From Chloroflexota bacterium (GTDB lineage: Bacteria > Chloroflexota > Limnocylindria > QHBO01), in contig JBBDXT010000004.1 in NCBI GenBank assembly GCA_040902225.1, positions 454,965 to 518,964 on the forward strand: a stretch of DNA of 64,000 nucleotides, given 5' to 3'. Positions 56,770 through 64,000 of this stretch are shown here, one piece after another. The translations under genes and the position numbers were made by a program. Under the pieces are notes generated by a model. The model ran no database searches. It saw only the letters and a list, made by a program, of their open reading frames with translations, and was not told where the DNA came from. Numbering within the stretch: the stretch's first letter is position 1; the number at the start of each line of letters is the position of its first letter.

Positions 56770-58293
56770 TCAGTCGACGAGGCCTTGCTGCGTAATGTGG
56801 TACAGCTGGCTCGGATCGTACGGCATGTAGATGTTGCCGTTTCCGCCGATGTCCCATGTAAACGAGATGATCTGGACAGCGAGGATCGCCGTCGAGTCTC
56901 CGTTGCCCGAGATCTTCACATCGGCAAATGGCGCATAGATCGTTCCGGCGATGTCCAACGCGCCCTGACCGACAATTTCGATCGGCGCCGTGGGATTATC
57001 GCCGCGCCCGTCCTGCCACATCAGCATGCCGCGCCACTGACCAGAATCGAGTCCCCACAGGCGCAGGCTCGACTTTCCGCTGATCTTGATGCCGCCCTGC
57101 AGGCAGCGGCCGATCGTCGCATCGCAGCCCAGGTCCGTCGTGTTGTCCGTGCTGAAAATGAGGATACGCGCAGGATCGAGCGCCGGGTCGGGATCGCCGC
57201 CCACCGTTGCCGGCGTACTGTCGAGGTTCGGGCCGGTGATTGAGATGCCACCCCCGGCGATGATGTAGATCCCCGGCTGGAGCCTGACCGTCACGTCTTT
57301 GCCAGAGAACTTCCAGCCACCGTAGTAGACGCCGGGCGTCATCGTGATCGTCGTTCCATTCTGGTTCCAGCTGCAACCATCCTGGGTGGGGACCGACTGA
57401 ACGTAGGTGATCAGCTGGCCTACCTTCTTGGGACAGTAGCCCGCTGGATACCCCTGTTGCGCCGGACCATACAGACCGGACATGGGATCCGGGGCCGGAT
57501 CCGCTCCTTCAGATACCGGGCTGGCGACCTCTCCACCGGCCTCCTGGCAGGTACCGACGATGTAGATGTGCGGGGCGGTTATGGTGCTGCCACCGTTGCC
57601 GCCCTGCTTGAAGGCCCCGTTGCCATTGCCGCAGTCGTCGTTGTAGGCGCCATCCGGGAGGCAGTCCGAGTTGACGTGGACATATCCCCCGTTGAACGGC
57701 ACTCCGGGGGTCTCGGGATTCTCCGCGGGCTCGATCGTCACGGTTCCCCCGCCATGAATCTTCCCGGCTGCACAGCCGTGGGGGTCGAGTGCGACGAGCG
57801 AGTTGGTGTTGGCGCTCGTCGACTCGCGGGCGGCGACCGCCGCTGTCTTGACGGTTAGTGTCGGCCGGCCGAGGAACTGCCCGAAGAACGATGTGTGATC
57901 GGCGCTGATGACGACCTGCACCATTTCCGGCCGAGCGGCGAATGGTCCCGAGATCGGCGGCCAGTGGATCTTGAGCCGCCCCTCGAGTCGCGCGCTGTCA
58001 CAAGTGTCATTGTCGGCCTCGAAGAACCCGTTCTGCTTGGCATAGAAGCAGGCGGCGGTGTCCATCTTGGTCCGCGTTGCAGCACTGTCGCCCTCCTCGA
58101 TGTAGCGCGCCGCCGCGATCGCGGCCGGGTCGGCCGCGTTCTGCTCCTGACGACGCAGCATCCACGACAGGCCGAGATCCACGACGATCGCCCCGATGGC
58201 AAGGAGCGCCATCATGGCGAACGCCACGAGGATGAGTATCTGGCCCCGCGACGACCGGCAGCGAGTGGACGAGATCATTCGAGCGGGCCTCAT
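56770..58293 (-). CDS. TadG-like protein, operon A
   Basis: This 507-residue protein has the Tad N-terminus SRGQILILVAFAMMALLAIG followed by an external domain of about 450 residues. The DPAAIAAARYIEEGD segment is typical of TadG (here NAADPAAI). The external part is glycine-, proline- and cysteine-rich with PGVYYGGWKFSGKDVTV and GIYIIAGGGISI, suggestive of a beta-helix or surface passenger. It is the last gene of a TadE-TadE-TadG operon and starts inside the stop of the preceding gene. A paralogue is at 60400. Confidence 0.83.
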   Translation of the reverse strand: MRPARMISSTRCRSSRGQILILVAFAMMALLAIGAIVVDLGLSWMLRRQEQNAADPAAIAAARYIEEGDSAATRTKMDTAACFYAKQNGFFEADNDTCDSARLEGRLKIHWPPISGPFAARPEMVQVVISADHTSFFGQFLGRPTLTVKTAAVAARESTSANTNSLVALDPHGCAAGKIHGGGTVTIEPAENPETPGVPFNGGYVHVNSDCLPDGAYNDDCGNGNGAFKQGGNGGSTITAPHIYIVGTCQEAGGEVASPVSEGADPAPDPMSGLYGPAQQGYPAGYCPKKVGQLITYVQSVPTQDGCSWNQNGTTITMTPGVYYGGWKFSGKDVTVRLQPGIYIIAGGGISITGPNLDSTPATVGGDPDPALDPARILIFSTDNTTDLGCDATIGRCLQGGIKISGKSSLRLWGLDSGQWRGMLMWQDGRGDNPTAPIEIVGQGALDIAGTIYAPFADVKISGNGDSTAILAVQIISFTWDIGGNGNIYMPYDPSQLYHITQQGLVD

Positions 58294-58988
58294 TTCTGGT
58301 GCTGCATGGCTTCGGTGATCACGGCTTGCAACGTGACCGCACCCCCAACGAGCTCACCCAGGAACGGTGGAGTCCATTCGTAGCAGGCGTATATCGTCAC
58401 CTGGTTCGCCGAGTACGCTGCGCTGGCCGCGAGATTGCTCGCCTTGTCGTCCGTCGTGGCTGGATCCGCGCTTAGGACCGTTGCGGGCGGCGGACAGGGA
58501 AGCGATCCCGTGTCCTCGCGAGGGTCGATGCCGCCGATTGTGCATTCTCGGAAGTCGTTCGGCTGGCCGTCGCTTGGATTGAGTGCGGGAGCGTCATAGC
58601 TCGCCGCGGGATCCTCGTCCCAGTAGCCGGACCAGCATGCGGCGAAGTGGACCTCCGACGCGCTGATTCCGAAGACCTTCGACCGCGCATGTGCCGTCAT
58701 CATCGGCCAGCCCAGGTCAGGCGGGTCGCAGCTGTAGTAGTTGTTCTTGTCGAAGCTGTCGTCGATGATTCGGTTCCAGTCGGGATCCAGTCGCGATGTG
58801 GTTGGACATTGCGAGGTGGCGCTGTGGATGGCGGCGTAGCGCGCGGCCTCTCGAGCCGCGTTTGTCAGCTGCTGCTGGTAGAACACCCCGATGCCAAAGG
58901 TGACGATGCCGGCCAGCACGAGGATGAACAGCGGAGCCACGAGGGCGAACTCCACGAGCGTCTGGCCACGCGACCCGCCGTTCTTCAC
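58290..58988 (-). CDS. TadE-like pseudopilin, operon A second gene
   Basis: This 232-residue protein begins RGQTLVEFALVAPLFILVLA and continues GVFYQQQLTNAAREAARYAA, the TadE pattern: short basic leader, one membrane helix and an external domain with cysteines. TadE/F pseudopilins are processed by the prepilin peptidase and support Tad pilus assembly. The start overlaps the stop of the gene before as ATGA. Confidence 0.88.
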   Translation of the reverse strand: MKNGGSRGQTLVEFALVAPLFILVLAGIVTFGIGVFYQQQLTNAAREAARYAAIHSATSQCPTTSRLDPDWNRIIDDSFDKNNYYSCDPPDLGWPMMTAHARSKVFGISASEVHFAACWSGYWDEDPAASYDAPALNPSDGQPNDFRECTIGGIDPREDTGSLPCPPPATVLSADPATTDDKASNLAASAAYSANQVTIYACYEWTPPFLGELVGGAVTLQAVITEAMQHQK

Positions 58989-59833
58989 GGCGTCGCCTCT
59001 GGGCTCGGCGTCGGTGTCTCCGGTGCTGGCGTCGGTGTCTCCGGTGCTGGCGTCGGTGTCTCAGCCGGGGTCTCGGCGGCCGACTCCTCCGGGCTCTGGG
59101 AGGCCGACTCCTCCGGGGTTGGCGTTGGCGGGATCTCCCCGGGCGACGGCGGCGGTGGCTCAGATGGCGGCTCGGGGGTCGGAGGCGGCGGATAGTAGGC
59201 GACGGTGAAGACGCGCGACTTCTGCAGCCAGACATCGTCGAGCGGGAGCACCGGAAGGTTGATCAGCATCGAGAACCGGTAGCAGATCCGGACCTCGACA
59301 TATCGGCTTAGCTCAGTGCCGCCCTCCATGGTGTTCTCGGGCGGGGTCTGCAGCGCTGAGCACTGAGGCGGGATCGTCGCCCCGAAGGCCGACTCCCCAC
59401 AGAGGGGATCGGCGTCATCGTGGATGCAGACCAGGAACACCGGCATCGCTTCGCCAGCCCCCGGATCGAACGCGCATTGGTCGGTGTCTGGATCGAAGGT
59501 CGCATTCTGAAGACCACCTGCCTCTCGGCACGCCGTCCGCGCGGCAAGCTCGTGGAGCGGCTGGTAGTAGGCGGGGTCGCCAGGCGATGGGGCCGGCAGG
59601 GTCTGGTCCGCGTATACACCATCCGGTGGGGTACGGCGATACTCCTCCGCGACGACTTCGGCCGCATTCCGAGCCGCCGCCTCGAGCGTGATGCCCGCAG
59701 CGAATACACGGCCGAAGTCAGCGATCCCCAGCAACAGAACGAGGAGCAGCGGCAGGACGAGCATGAACTCGACCATGGACTGGCCGCGTGCCGAACGCGC
59801 CCGGTGAAGAACCCCCCTGAACGTCTCGCGCAA
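58985..59833 (-). CDS. TadE-like pseudopilin with Pro/Thr/Glu tail, operon A first gene
   Basis: This 282-residue protein has ARGQSMVEFMLVLPLLLVLL, a TadE helix, then GRVFAAGITLEAAARNAAEV. The final 65 residues are a repeat-rich tail of TPAPE and EESA units, after PPPPTPEPPSEPPPPSPGEI, encoded by 21-bp repeats. This could stretch through the envelope or carry glycans. The TTG at 59833 has GGGAG 6 bases upstream. A conserved leader lies 32 bases upstream. Confidence 0.85.
   Translation of the reverse strand: MRETFRGVLHRARSARGQSMVEFMLVLPLLLVLLLGIADFGRVFAAGITLEAAARNAAEVVAEEYRRTPPDGVYADQTLPAPSPGDPAYYQPLHELAARTACREAGGLQNATFDPDTDQCAFDPGAGEAMPVFLVCIHDDADPLCGESAFGATIPPQCSALQTPPENTMEGGTELSRYVEVRICYRFSMLINLPVLPLDDVWLQKSRVFTVAYYPPPPTPEPPSEPPPPSPGEIPPTPTPEESASQSPEESAAETPAETPTPAPETPTPAPETPTPSPEATP
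59007..59062. repeat. 21-bp coding tandem repeat (ETPTPAP)
   Basis: Units of GGCGTCGGTGTCTCCGGTGCT start at 59007 and 59028 with a partial third from 59049. They encode the seven-residue unit in the tail of the first TadE of operon A. Confidence 0.85.
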
Positions 59834-59865
59834 TGTCGGCTCCCGTGGTTCGGACTAGTACTGCA

Positions 59866-59964
59866 GTACTACCCGCCGAATAGGACTTACTTCGTCGCCG
59901 AAAGATAGGCCGGCATCCTTGCAGGGAACCTTGCAGCCGGAAACTGCGGTGCGCAGGCGCACCC
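59866..59964 (-). promoter_or_regulatory. Conserved leader block A, upstream of Tad operon A
   Basis: This block of about 100 bases aligns with 63225-63322 almost without gaps, ending the same distance before the first TadE start. On the coding strand shared runs are CACCGCAGTTTC, GGCTGCAAGGT, GTCCTATTCG and GTAGTAC. CTGCAAGG occurs twice, 11 bases apart. A perfect 16-bp palindrome TAGTACTGCAGTACTA (59856-59871) overlaps its start-proximal end in this copy only. Confidence 0.8.
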
Positions 59965-60020
59965 TTGAGAAGTCCTCAAGGGCCTCGACATGAAACAGCG
60001 CCGCACCGTTGGTGCAGCGC
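59962..60020. terminator. Two hairpins between the small gene and leader A
   Basis: CCCTTGAG (59962-59969) pairs with CTCAAGGG (59975-59982). GCGC plus GCACC pair with GGTGC plus GCGC at 59998-60020 with one mismatch. They lie after the stop of the minus-strand gene at 60102 and could end its transcript before leader A. Bases 60021-60101 hold nothing else evident. Confidence 0.5.
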
Positions 60021-60101
60021 GGTGGATGCGAAGGGGATCAGCAGATCAGGTTGTGAGCGACCGCAGGGGAACGCCCCGAGCTGAAGGGGTCGCCGCCGTG
60101 G

Positions 60102-60335
60102 TCAGGCGGTCGGGGCGCCCACGTGCATCGCCGCGTCAGCCGCCTTTTGGCGCGATTCCGCGACAGTAGCATGTCTGCTAGGCCGCACCATGACGAACGT
60201 CATCGTAATGATGACCAGCACAAGACCGACGTCCGGCATCCCCGCCAGGTGATGGGCGATGGCTGCCCACGTCGAGATGGCGAGGCCCCACACGACGGCA
60301 AGGACGATCCGGCGAACCCAGAACTTGGTCTGCAT
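60102..60335 (-). CDS. Small membrane protein between the Tad operons
   Basis: This 77-residue protein has two hydrophobic segments (about 8-26 and 32-50) with RRIVLAVVWGLAISTWAAIA and DVGLVLVIITMTFVMVRPSR, and a charged C-terminus. The ATG at 60335 follows GGGGGC closely. It lies 64 bases downstream of the TadG gene at 60400 and may be its fourth operon gene. No family is recognised. Confidence 0.65.
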   Translation of the reverse strand: MQTKFWVRRIVLAVVWGLAISTWAAIAHHLAGMPDVGLVLVIITMTFVMVRPSRHATVAESRQKAADAAMHVGAPTA

Positions 60336-60399
60336 GCCCCCATGCTGTTGAGCGCGGCCTGGCGCAGCAACGGGACGAAGGTCCCAGAAGGGCCCTGCC

Positions 60400-62070
60400 T
60401 TATGGGTTGCAGACGCTGACCGTGGGTGAGCAGGCAGGGTCGAGGCGAAGGATGCCCGACGTGTCACCGACCACGGCTTCCAGGCTCAGAGTTGATGAGC
60501 CCGAGAACACGATCGTCCACGAGATGATCTGGCCCAGGACTCCCGTCTGTGGGCTATTTCCCGTCACCTGGGTGTTATCGGTCGGTGCGTACTGGATGCC
60601 GGCCACCGCCAGGGCTCCTCCGCCGGGGAGCTTGAGTTGGGGCTGTCTGTTGCTGCACGAATTGGACGGTTCCAACGCCGGGAATGGTGGCGCCAGGCAG
60701 CTGGGGTCGGGCTCGACCATGATCGACATCAGCGTCGAAGGGAAACCGCCGGTCACCACGAACCCGCCGTTCCACGCTGCAGCGGTGGCACGTTGTCCGC
60801 TGGAGTTCTGGTACGCACTGCCGAAGTTCAGCGCGACAAGCGGTGACGTATTCCCGGCGAATCCGGGGCAGTTGTTTCCGGGGCAGGTGGGAAATACGAC
60901 CGCGACCCCGGGCTGATTGCCGACGTACCCGCCAACAAGCGTCGAACTGACGTCGAGCCCCTTGTCGAAGAAGTAGACCCCGGGTGTGAGGAGCACGGCT
61001 TCATCGGCCTTGCTGTTCTTCAATTGTTTGGTGTAGATCCCCGGCATGTAGCAGGTCACCCTGGTCGCCGGAAGCAGGTCCTTGATCGATGTCCCGCCCA
61101 CCTTGTACTGGGCAGGCACCTGGGCCATCTCAGCCTGGCACGCCGCGCTCCCCGGCGCCCCACCGAGCATGGCATCGGAGAGACTGGCGGCCGTGTAGGT
61201 GCAGACAGCGGTGCTGGTCGTAGGGCATCCAGCGACCACGTCCGCCCGCTGAGGGATCGGGTAGTCCGGATCCTCGATGGGTGAGGAGAGCTGCGATCCG
61301 GGCGGCGGATCGCCCCACGCCTGGTAAGTGTCGTAGCGCCAAACGAAGTACGTATACGGCCCTGGTGCGGCGGGGTTCTGCAGCAGGACAGCCGAATTGA
61401 TGCCATCGATGATGAGGTTGCTGTTGGTGCCGATGTCGGCGTTGTCGACCTGGACGATCGAGCCACCGGTGACATGAATGTCCTGCTCGTTCGCGTCGCT
61501 GCCATTGGCGCGCGGACGCGGCGGGCGAAGGGTGACCAGGCCGTATTGGCGACTCTGCACGATGCCGGCCACCGACGTGGTGCTCACCACCCAGCTCGAC
61601 TGGCCGAAGATGCGGCCGAAGGTCAGCCCGAACGCTGGCTGGCGGATCGTGACCTGGATGCACCGATTCGGATCGCAGTCCACCCAGCTCGGGGACGGTG
61701 TGCGGATGGCCACCTCGTAGGGCGTGCCCGGCAGCGGACAGCCGGCGGGGGTGAGACAGGGCGATGCACCCATGACGCTGGGTGTCGACGTGGCCCGCAG
61801 CTCGCTGACGAGGATGTCCATGGCGTGGGTGCGCGCGTCCTGGTATTGCTGCGCACCGGGGAGCGCCTTGGACCCGGGGATCTGGAGGTCCTGCCCGCCC
61901 GCCAGTGAAGCGGCGTCAGCCACGGCGCGTTGCCAGCGATCCGCCATGTAGGCCGCGCTGACATCAATCGCCAGTCCGGTGATGCCGATCAGGATGACCA
62001 TCAGCAGCGCTGCCAGAACCAGGATCTGGCCCCGCTCGCGCTGGTCTTGAGGAGCCGGCCGGTGCGTCAT
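60400..62070 (-). CDS. TadG-like protein, operon B
   Basis: This 556-residue protein has RERGQILVLAALLMVILIGI, a TadG/pilus membrane anchor, then DVSAAYMADRWQRAVADAAS. The long external part has several cysteine pairs and PGVYFFDKGLDVSS, echoing PGVYYGG of the operon A paralogue; both end with a segment around QIISWT. The ATG at 62070 overlaps the preceding stop. A longer frame upstream reads through the neighbouring gene in another frame and is not used. Confidence 0.83.
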   Translation of the reverse strand: MTHRPAPQDQRERGQILVLAALLMVILIGITGLAIDVSAAYMADRWQRAVADAASLAGGQDLQIPGSKALPGAQQYQDARTHAMDILVSELRATSTPSVMGASPCLTPAGCPLPGTPYEVAIRTPSPSWVDCDPNRCIQVTIRQPAFGLTFGRIFGQSSWVVSTTSVAGIVQSRQYGLVTLRPPRPRANGSDANEQDIHVTGGSIVQVDNADIGTNSNLIIDGINSAVLLQNPAAPGPYTYFVWRYDTYQAWGDPPPGSQLSSPIEDPDYPIPQRADVVAGCPTTSTAVCTYTAASLSDAMLGGAPGSAACQAEMAQVPAQYKVGGTSIKDLLPATRVTCYMPGIYTKQLKNSKADEAVLLTPGVYFFDKGLDVSSTLVGGYVGNQPGVAVVFPTCPGNNCPGFAGNTSPLVALNFGSAYQNSSGQRATAAAWNGGFVVTGGFPSTLMSIMVEPDPSCLAPPFPALEPSNSCSNRQPQLKLPGGGALAVAGIQYAPTDNTQVTGNSPQTGVLGQIISWTIVFSGSSTLSLEAVVGDTSGILRLDPACSPTVSVCNP

Positions 62071-62612
62071 GGTCGCTTGGGCTCCATTCGCAGTTCGGTT
62101 GAGGATGTGAGGCAGAACCCGGGAGATCCGCATGCCGGGGCGATGAACTCGAGCCCCGGTAGGAAGATGGGGACGACGTGGTTCACGCGAACGCGGACGG
62201 TCCACACCGTCGTGTTGTCGGACGGCGGGCAGTCGGTCGCAAACGTGCTGTCTTCGGACTGCCAGTCGGCCCCCACACCTTCGGAGCCAACCGCGGCGAT
62301 GCTGCTGGCCGTGGACCATGTGCCAGCCGGGTAGTTGACCAGCGAGGTGCCACGGGCGAGCTGATCGGCCGCTGCCGCGAGGGCGGTGCGCGTGGCGGGA
62401 GAGTCGCACGGGCTGATCGATTGCGTAACTGCCCATCGGGCAGTGTCGCGCGCGACCTGCGTGATCGCATTCTGGCTCCACAGGATGACGCCGAATTGGA
62501 TCAGGCCGCCGATGACGAACAGGAACAGACCGATCACCAACCCGAACTCGACGAGGGCTTGCCCCCGATGCGCGCGAGGTGGTCGCCTGCGTGGTCGGTT
62601 CACGCTGATCAT
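62067..62612 (-). CDS. TadE-like pseudopilin, operon B second gene
   Basis: This 181-residue protein has HRGQALVEFGLVIGLFLFVI then GVILWSQNAITQVARDTARW, clearly related to the gene that follows on the right (62609). The external domain ends VPIFLPGLEFIAPACGSPGF with a cysteine pair. Both overlaps (ATGA) couple it to its neighbours. Confidence 0.88.
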   Translation of the reverse strand: MISVNRPRRRPPRAHRGQALVEFGLVIGLFLFVIGGLIQFGVILWSQNAITQVARDTARWAVTQSISPCDSPATRTALAAAADQLARGTSLVNYPAGTWSTASSIAAVGSEGVGADWQSEDSTFATDCPPSDNTTVWTVRVRVNHVVPIFLPGLEFIAPACGSPGFCLTSSTELRMEPKRP

Positions 62613-63193
62613 GGCGTCGGCCGCGCCTCCATCCGGAACCGCGCCGTGGTCGTAATGGGCAGGTAACAGCCGTTGGTGTCACACGCTCCCAAGCCGGGCA
62701 GATAAGCCAGCCCGGGCAGGAAGACCGGGGCCCGATGTGTGAGGCGCACCGTGACGTAGGCTGCCGTGGTGCTGTCCACGGTGGGGCAGGGTTCGCCGTT
62801 CTGGTACGACCAGACCACCTCGACCCACTCCGAGTTGGGTGGAGTCGCCGGCATCGGCTCGTTATCGGCGTAGGCGGTGAACGTCAGCGCGTTCCAATCC
62901 CCAGCCGCGTATCCCATCAGGCGAGACTGCTGGGCGATCGCGTCGGCCTCCGTGACCGGTTCAGGCGGAGAGGCAGTGGTTGCGCTGAGACATGGGTCGA
63001 ATGCCTGCGTCGCTGCCCAGCGTCCGGTATCGCGGGCCACCTGGATGAGCGAGTGCTTGGTGGCGAAGATGACCCCGTACTGGATAATGCCTCCGACGAG
63101 CATGAGCAGGATCGGAAGCACCAGGGCGAACTCGACCAGGGCCTGGCCGCGCCGCGATCGCGCCTGTCTGTTCCACCTGGGCGTGTGGCTCAC
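62609..63193 (-). CDS. TadE-like pseudopilin, operon B first gene
   Basis: This 194-residue protein has RRGQALVEFALVLPILLMLV and then GVIFATKHSLIQVARDTGRW. The GTG at 63193 is used because AGGGGAG lies 5 bases upstream and leader B lies 31 bases before it; longer frames run into the leader. It shares VFLPGLAYLPGLGACDTNGC with its operon partner, so these two are a tandem duplicate. Confidence 0.88.
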   Translation of the reverse strand: MSHTPRWNRQARSRRGQALVEFALVLPILLMLVGGIIQYGVIFATKHSLIQVARDTGRWAATQAFDPCLSATTASPPEPVTEADAIAQQSRLMGYAAGDWNALTFTAYADNEPMPATPPNSEWVEVVWSYQNGEPCPTVDSTTAAYVTVRLTHRAPVFLPGLAYLPGLGACDTNGCYLPITTTARFRMEARPTP

Positions 63194-63224
63194 TGTTGCT
63201 CCCCTGGCGTGGACGGGTACCGTC

Positions 63225-63322
63225 GTACTACAGGACGAATAGGACCATCTACGCCGCGGACGATAATCCTGCGGCCTTGCAAGAGACCTTGCAGCCCGAA
63301 ACTGCGGTGACAATGCGCACCC
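63225..63322 (-). promoter_or_regulatory. Conserved leader block B, upstream of Tad operon B
   Basis: This block matches 59866-59964 with one single-base length difference. Shared elements are the CTGCAAGG and TTGCAAGG pair 11 bases apart, CACCGCAGTTTC, GTCCTATTCG and GTAGTAC. It lies 31 bases before the GTG at 63193. Its other end abuts the -10 box of the divergent NUDIX gene. Confidence 0.8.
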
Positions 63323-63325
63323 ACC

Positions 63326-63331
63326 TAGACT
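63326..63331 (+). promoter_or_regulatory. -10 box (TAGACT) of the NUDIX gene
   Basis: TAGACT ends 6 bases before the ATG at 63338 and starts 4 bases after leader block B. Confidence 0.5.
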
Positions 63332-63337
63332 CGGGAA

Positions 63338-63922
63338 ATGGTCGAGCGCGTGCTGGTGCTGCCCCGTGCTGAGGTCCCCGGCGGGTGTCATTTCACGGGA
63401 GTCCGCGAGACCAGCGATCAGACGATGGCCGTGCTGCAGACCGCGACGGCGACCCACGGTCGCTTCATGGACCGGCCGCTCGCGGAGCAGGATCAGGCCT
63501 TCAAGCAGCTCATCCCGTATGTCGTCATCCGCGACGGAGCGCTCGTGTACCTGATGGAGCGCACCGCGGCGGGGGGCGATTCACGGCTGCACGGCAAGGC
63601 GAGCATCGGGGTCGGCGGCCATCTCAACCCGGTCGACGAGGGAGAAGACCCCCTTGCCGATGGGCTCCGCCGGGAGTGGTCCGAGGAGTTGGTGACCGAC
63701 TGGGAGCCGGAGTTTCGGCTGGTGGGGATGCTCAACGATGATTCGAACCCGGTTGGATCGGTTCATCTGGGAGTCGTCTTCGAGGTCCAGGCCGATGGCC
63801 GCCCGGTCGAGGTGCGCGAGCGCGACAAGCTGACCGGTCGCTTCGCTACAGCGGCTGAGGTTCGCGCTGTGTGGGATCGGATGGAGACCTGGTCCCGCCT
63901 CGTCGCCGAGCACCTCCTCTAA
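63338..63922 (+). CDS. NUDIX-like phosphoesterase
   Basis: This 194-residue protein has a region matching a NUDIX hydrolase core: GHLNPVDEGEDPLADGLRRE followed by WSEEL, a variant of the GX5EX7REUXEEXGU box. The N-terminal part includes QLIPYVVIRDGALVYLMERT as in predicted NUDIX phosphoesterases. The substrate is unknown. Leader block B lies between it and the divergent operon. Confidence 0.8.
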   Translation: MVERVLVLPRAEVPGGCHFTGVRETSDQTMAVLQTATATHGRFMDRPLAEQDQAFKQLIPYVVIRDGALVYLMERTAAGGDSRLHGKASIGVGGHLNPVDEGEDPLADGLRREWSEELVTDWEPEFRLVGMLNDDSNPVGSVHLGVVFEVQADGRPVEVRERDKLTGRFATAAEVRAVWDRMETWSRLVAEHLL

Positions 63923-63947
63923 AAGCGGCCCTTGGGCGGCCCACGCG

Positions 63948-63953
63948 TATACT
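63948..63953 (+). promoter_or_regulatory. -10 box (TATACT)
   Basis: TATACT ends 7 bases before the ATG at 63961. GGAAGG also overlaps this spacer. Confidence 0.5.
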
Positions 63954-63960
63954 CGGAAGG

Positions 63961-64000
63961 ATGTCTCGGCTGCGGCGCGCCTTCGCGGTCGGCGCCATGC
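63961..64000 (+). CDS. Start of a gene cut by the window edge
   Basis: An open frame begins MSRLRRAFAVGAM and runs off the window. Too little is visible to assign a function. The TATACT box upstream supports a real start. Confidence 0.5.
   Translation, partial: MSRLRRAFAVGAM

Noticed and set aside
62071-62682. Upstream extension of the operon B TadG frame
   Set aside because: It overlaps the TadE gene in another frame; ATG 62070 gives the Tad-type N-terminus.

Overview
High-GC bacterial chromosome with dense, tightly coupled genes, many GTG and TTG starts and frequent ATGA or GTGA stop/start overlaps. The gene set points to a free-living Chloroflexota-type bacterium, most plausibly of the Limnocylindria/Ellin6529 kind. 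The pointers are tig-clpP-clpX, an fhaA-fhaB-ftsW-pbpA cluster as in Actinobacteria, a valS T-box, DUF3662 and DUF4446 proteins, and scattered Tad pilus genes. The lineage is inferred from gene content and has not been tested by phylogeny.

Layout. 1-2580: end of an integrated phage-like element (tandem repeat, small phage genes, tyrosine integrase) next to tRNA-Leu(UAG). 2588-7082: proteostasis block tig, clpP, clpX, with a frameshifted mmcQ-like gene and ogt on the other strand. 7200-9589: CpaE/TadZ-like ATPase and a partner. 9603-12525: T-box riboswitch and valS. 12570-14701: three zinc-ribbon proteins. 14875-18957: FHA and cell-wall elongation genes. 19054-23577: MoxR, DUF58 and transglutaminase operon. 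23580-28415: aminotransferase, rarA, VOC protein, membrane proteins, DUF4446, and an orphan SelB-C-terminus-like protein. 28434-39179: helicase-nuclease, methyltransferase, second CpaE-like ATPase, murI, metalloprotease, D-2-hydroxyacid dehydrogenase, ychF, PfkB kinase. 39196-42708: mrfBA DNA repair pair. 42816-45607: GcvT-like protein and FAD oxidoreductase. 45686-49172: FtsB-like protein, DUF998, slipin/NfeD. 49571-52920: CAU tRNA, tilS, ftsH. 53210-56724: DnaB-like ATPase, J protein, HAD, thpR, LOG-like protein. 56770-63193: two parallel TadE-TadE-TadG operons. 63338-64000: NUDIX gene and the start of a further gene.

The most unusual content is non-coding. Three intergenic arrays (4739-4855, 49681-49818, 52948-53064) each hold three 15-bp palindromes. 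Five of the six start-to-start... intervals can be stated exactly: four pairs in the 4739 and 52948 arrays and the first pair of the 49681 array are 51 bp apart, and the remaining pair is 72 bp apart. The spacers are unrelated except in the third array. One array lies between convergent genes, so it is not an ordinary promoter operator. Separately, a leader of about 100 bp is duplicated at nearly the same distance (31 and 32 bp) from the start codons of the two pilin-like operons.

Many genes have a TANNNT box 6-9 bases before the start codon, often with an upstream TGC, which implies leaderless or very short-leader mRNAs. This pattern supported several start choices.
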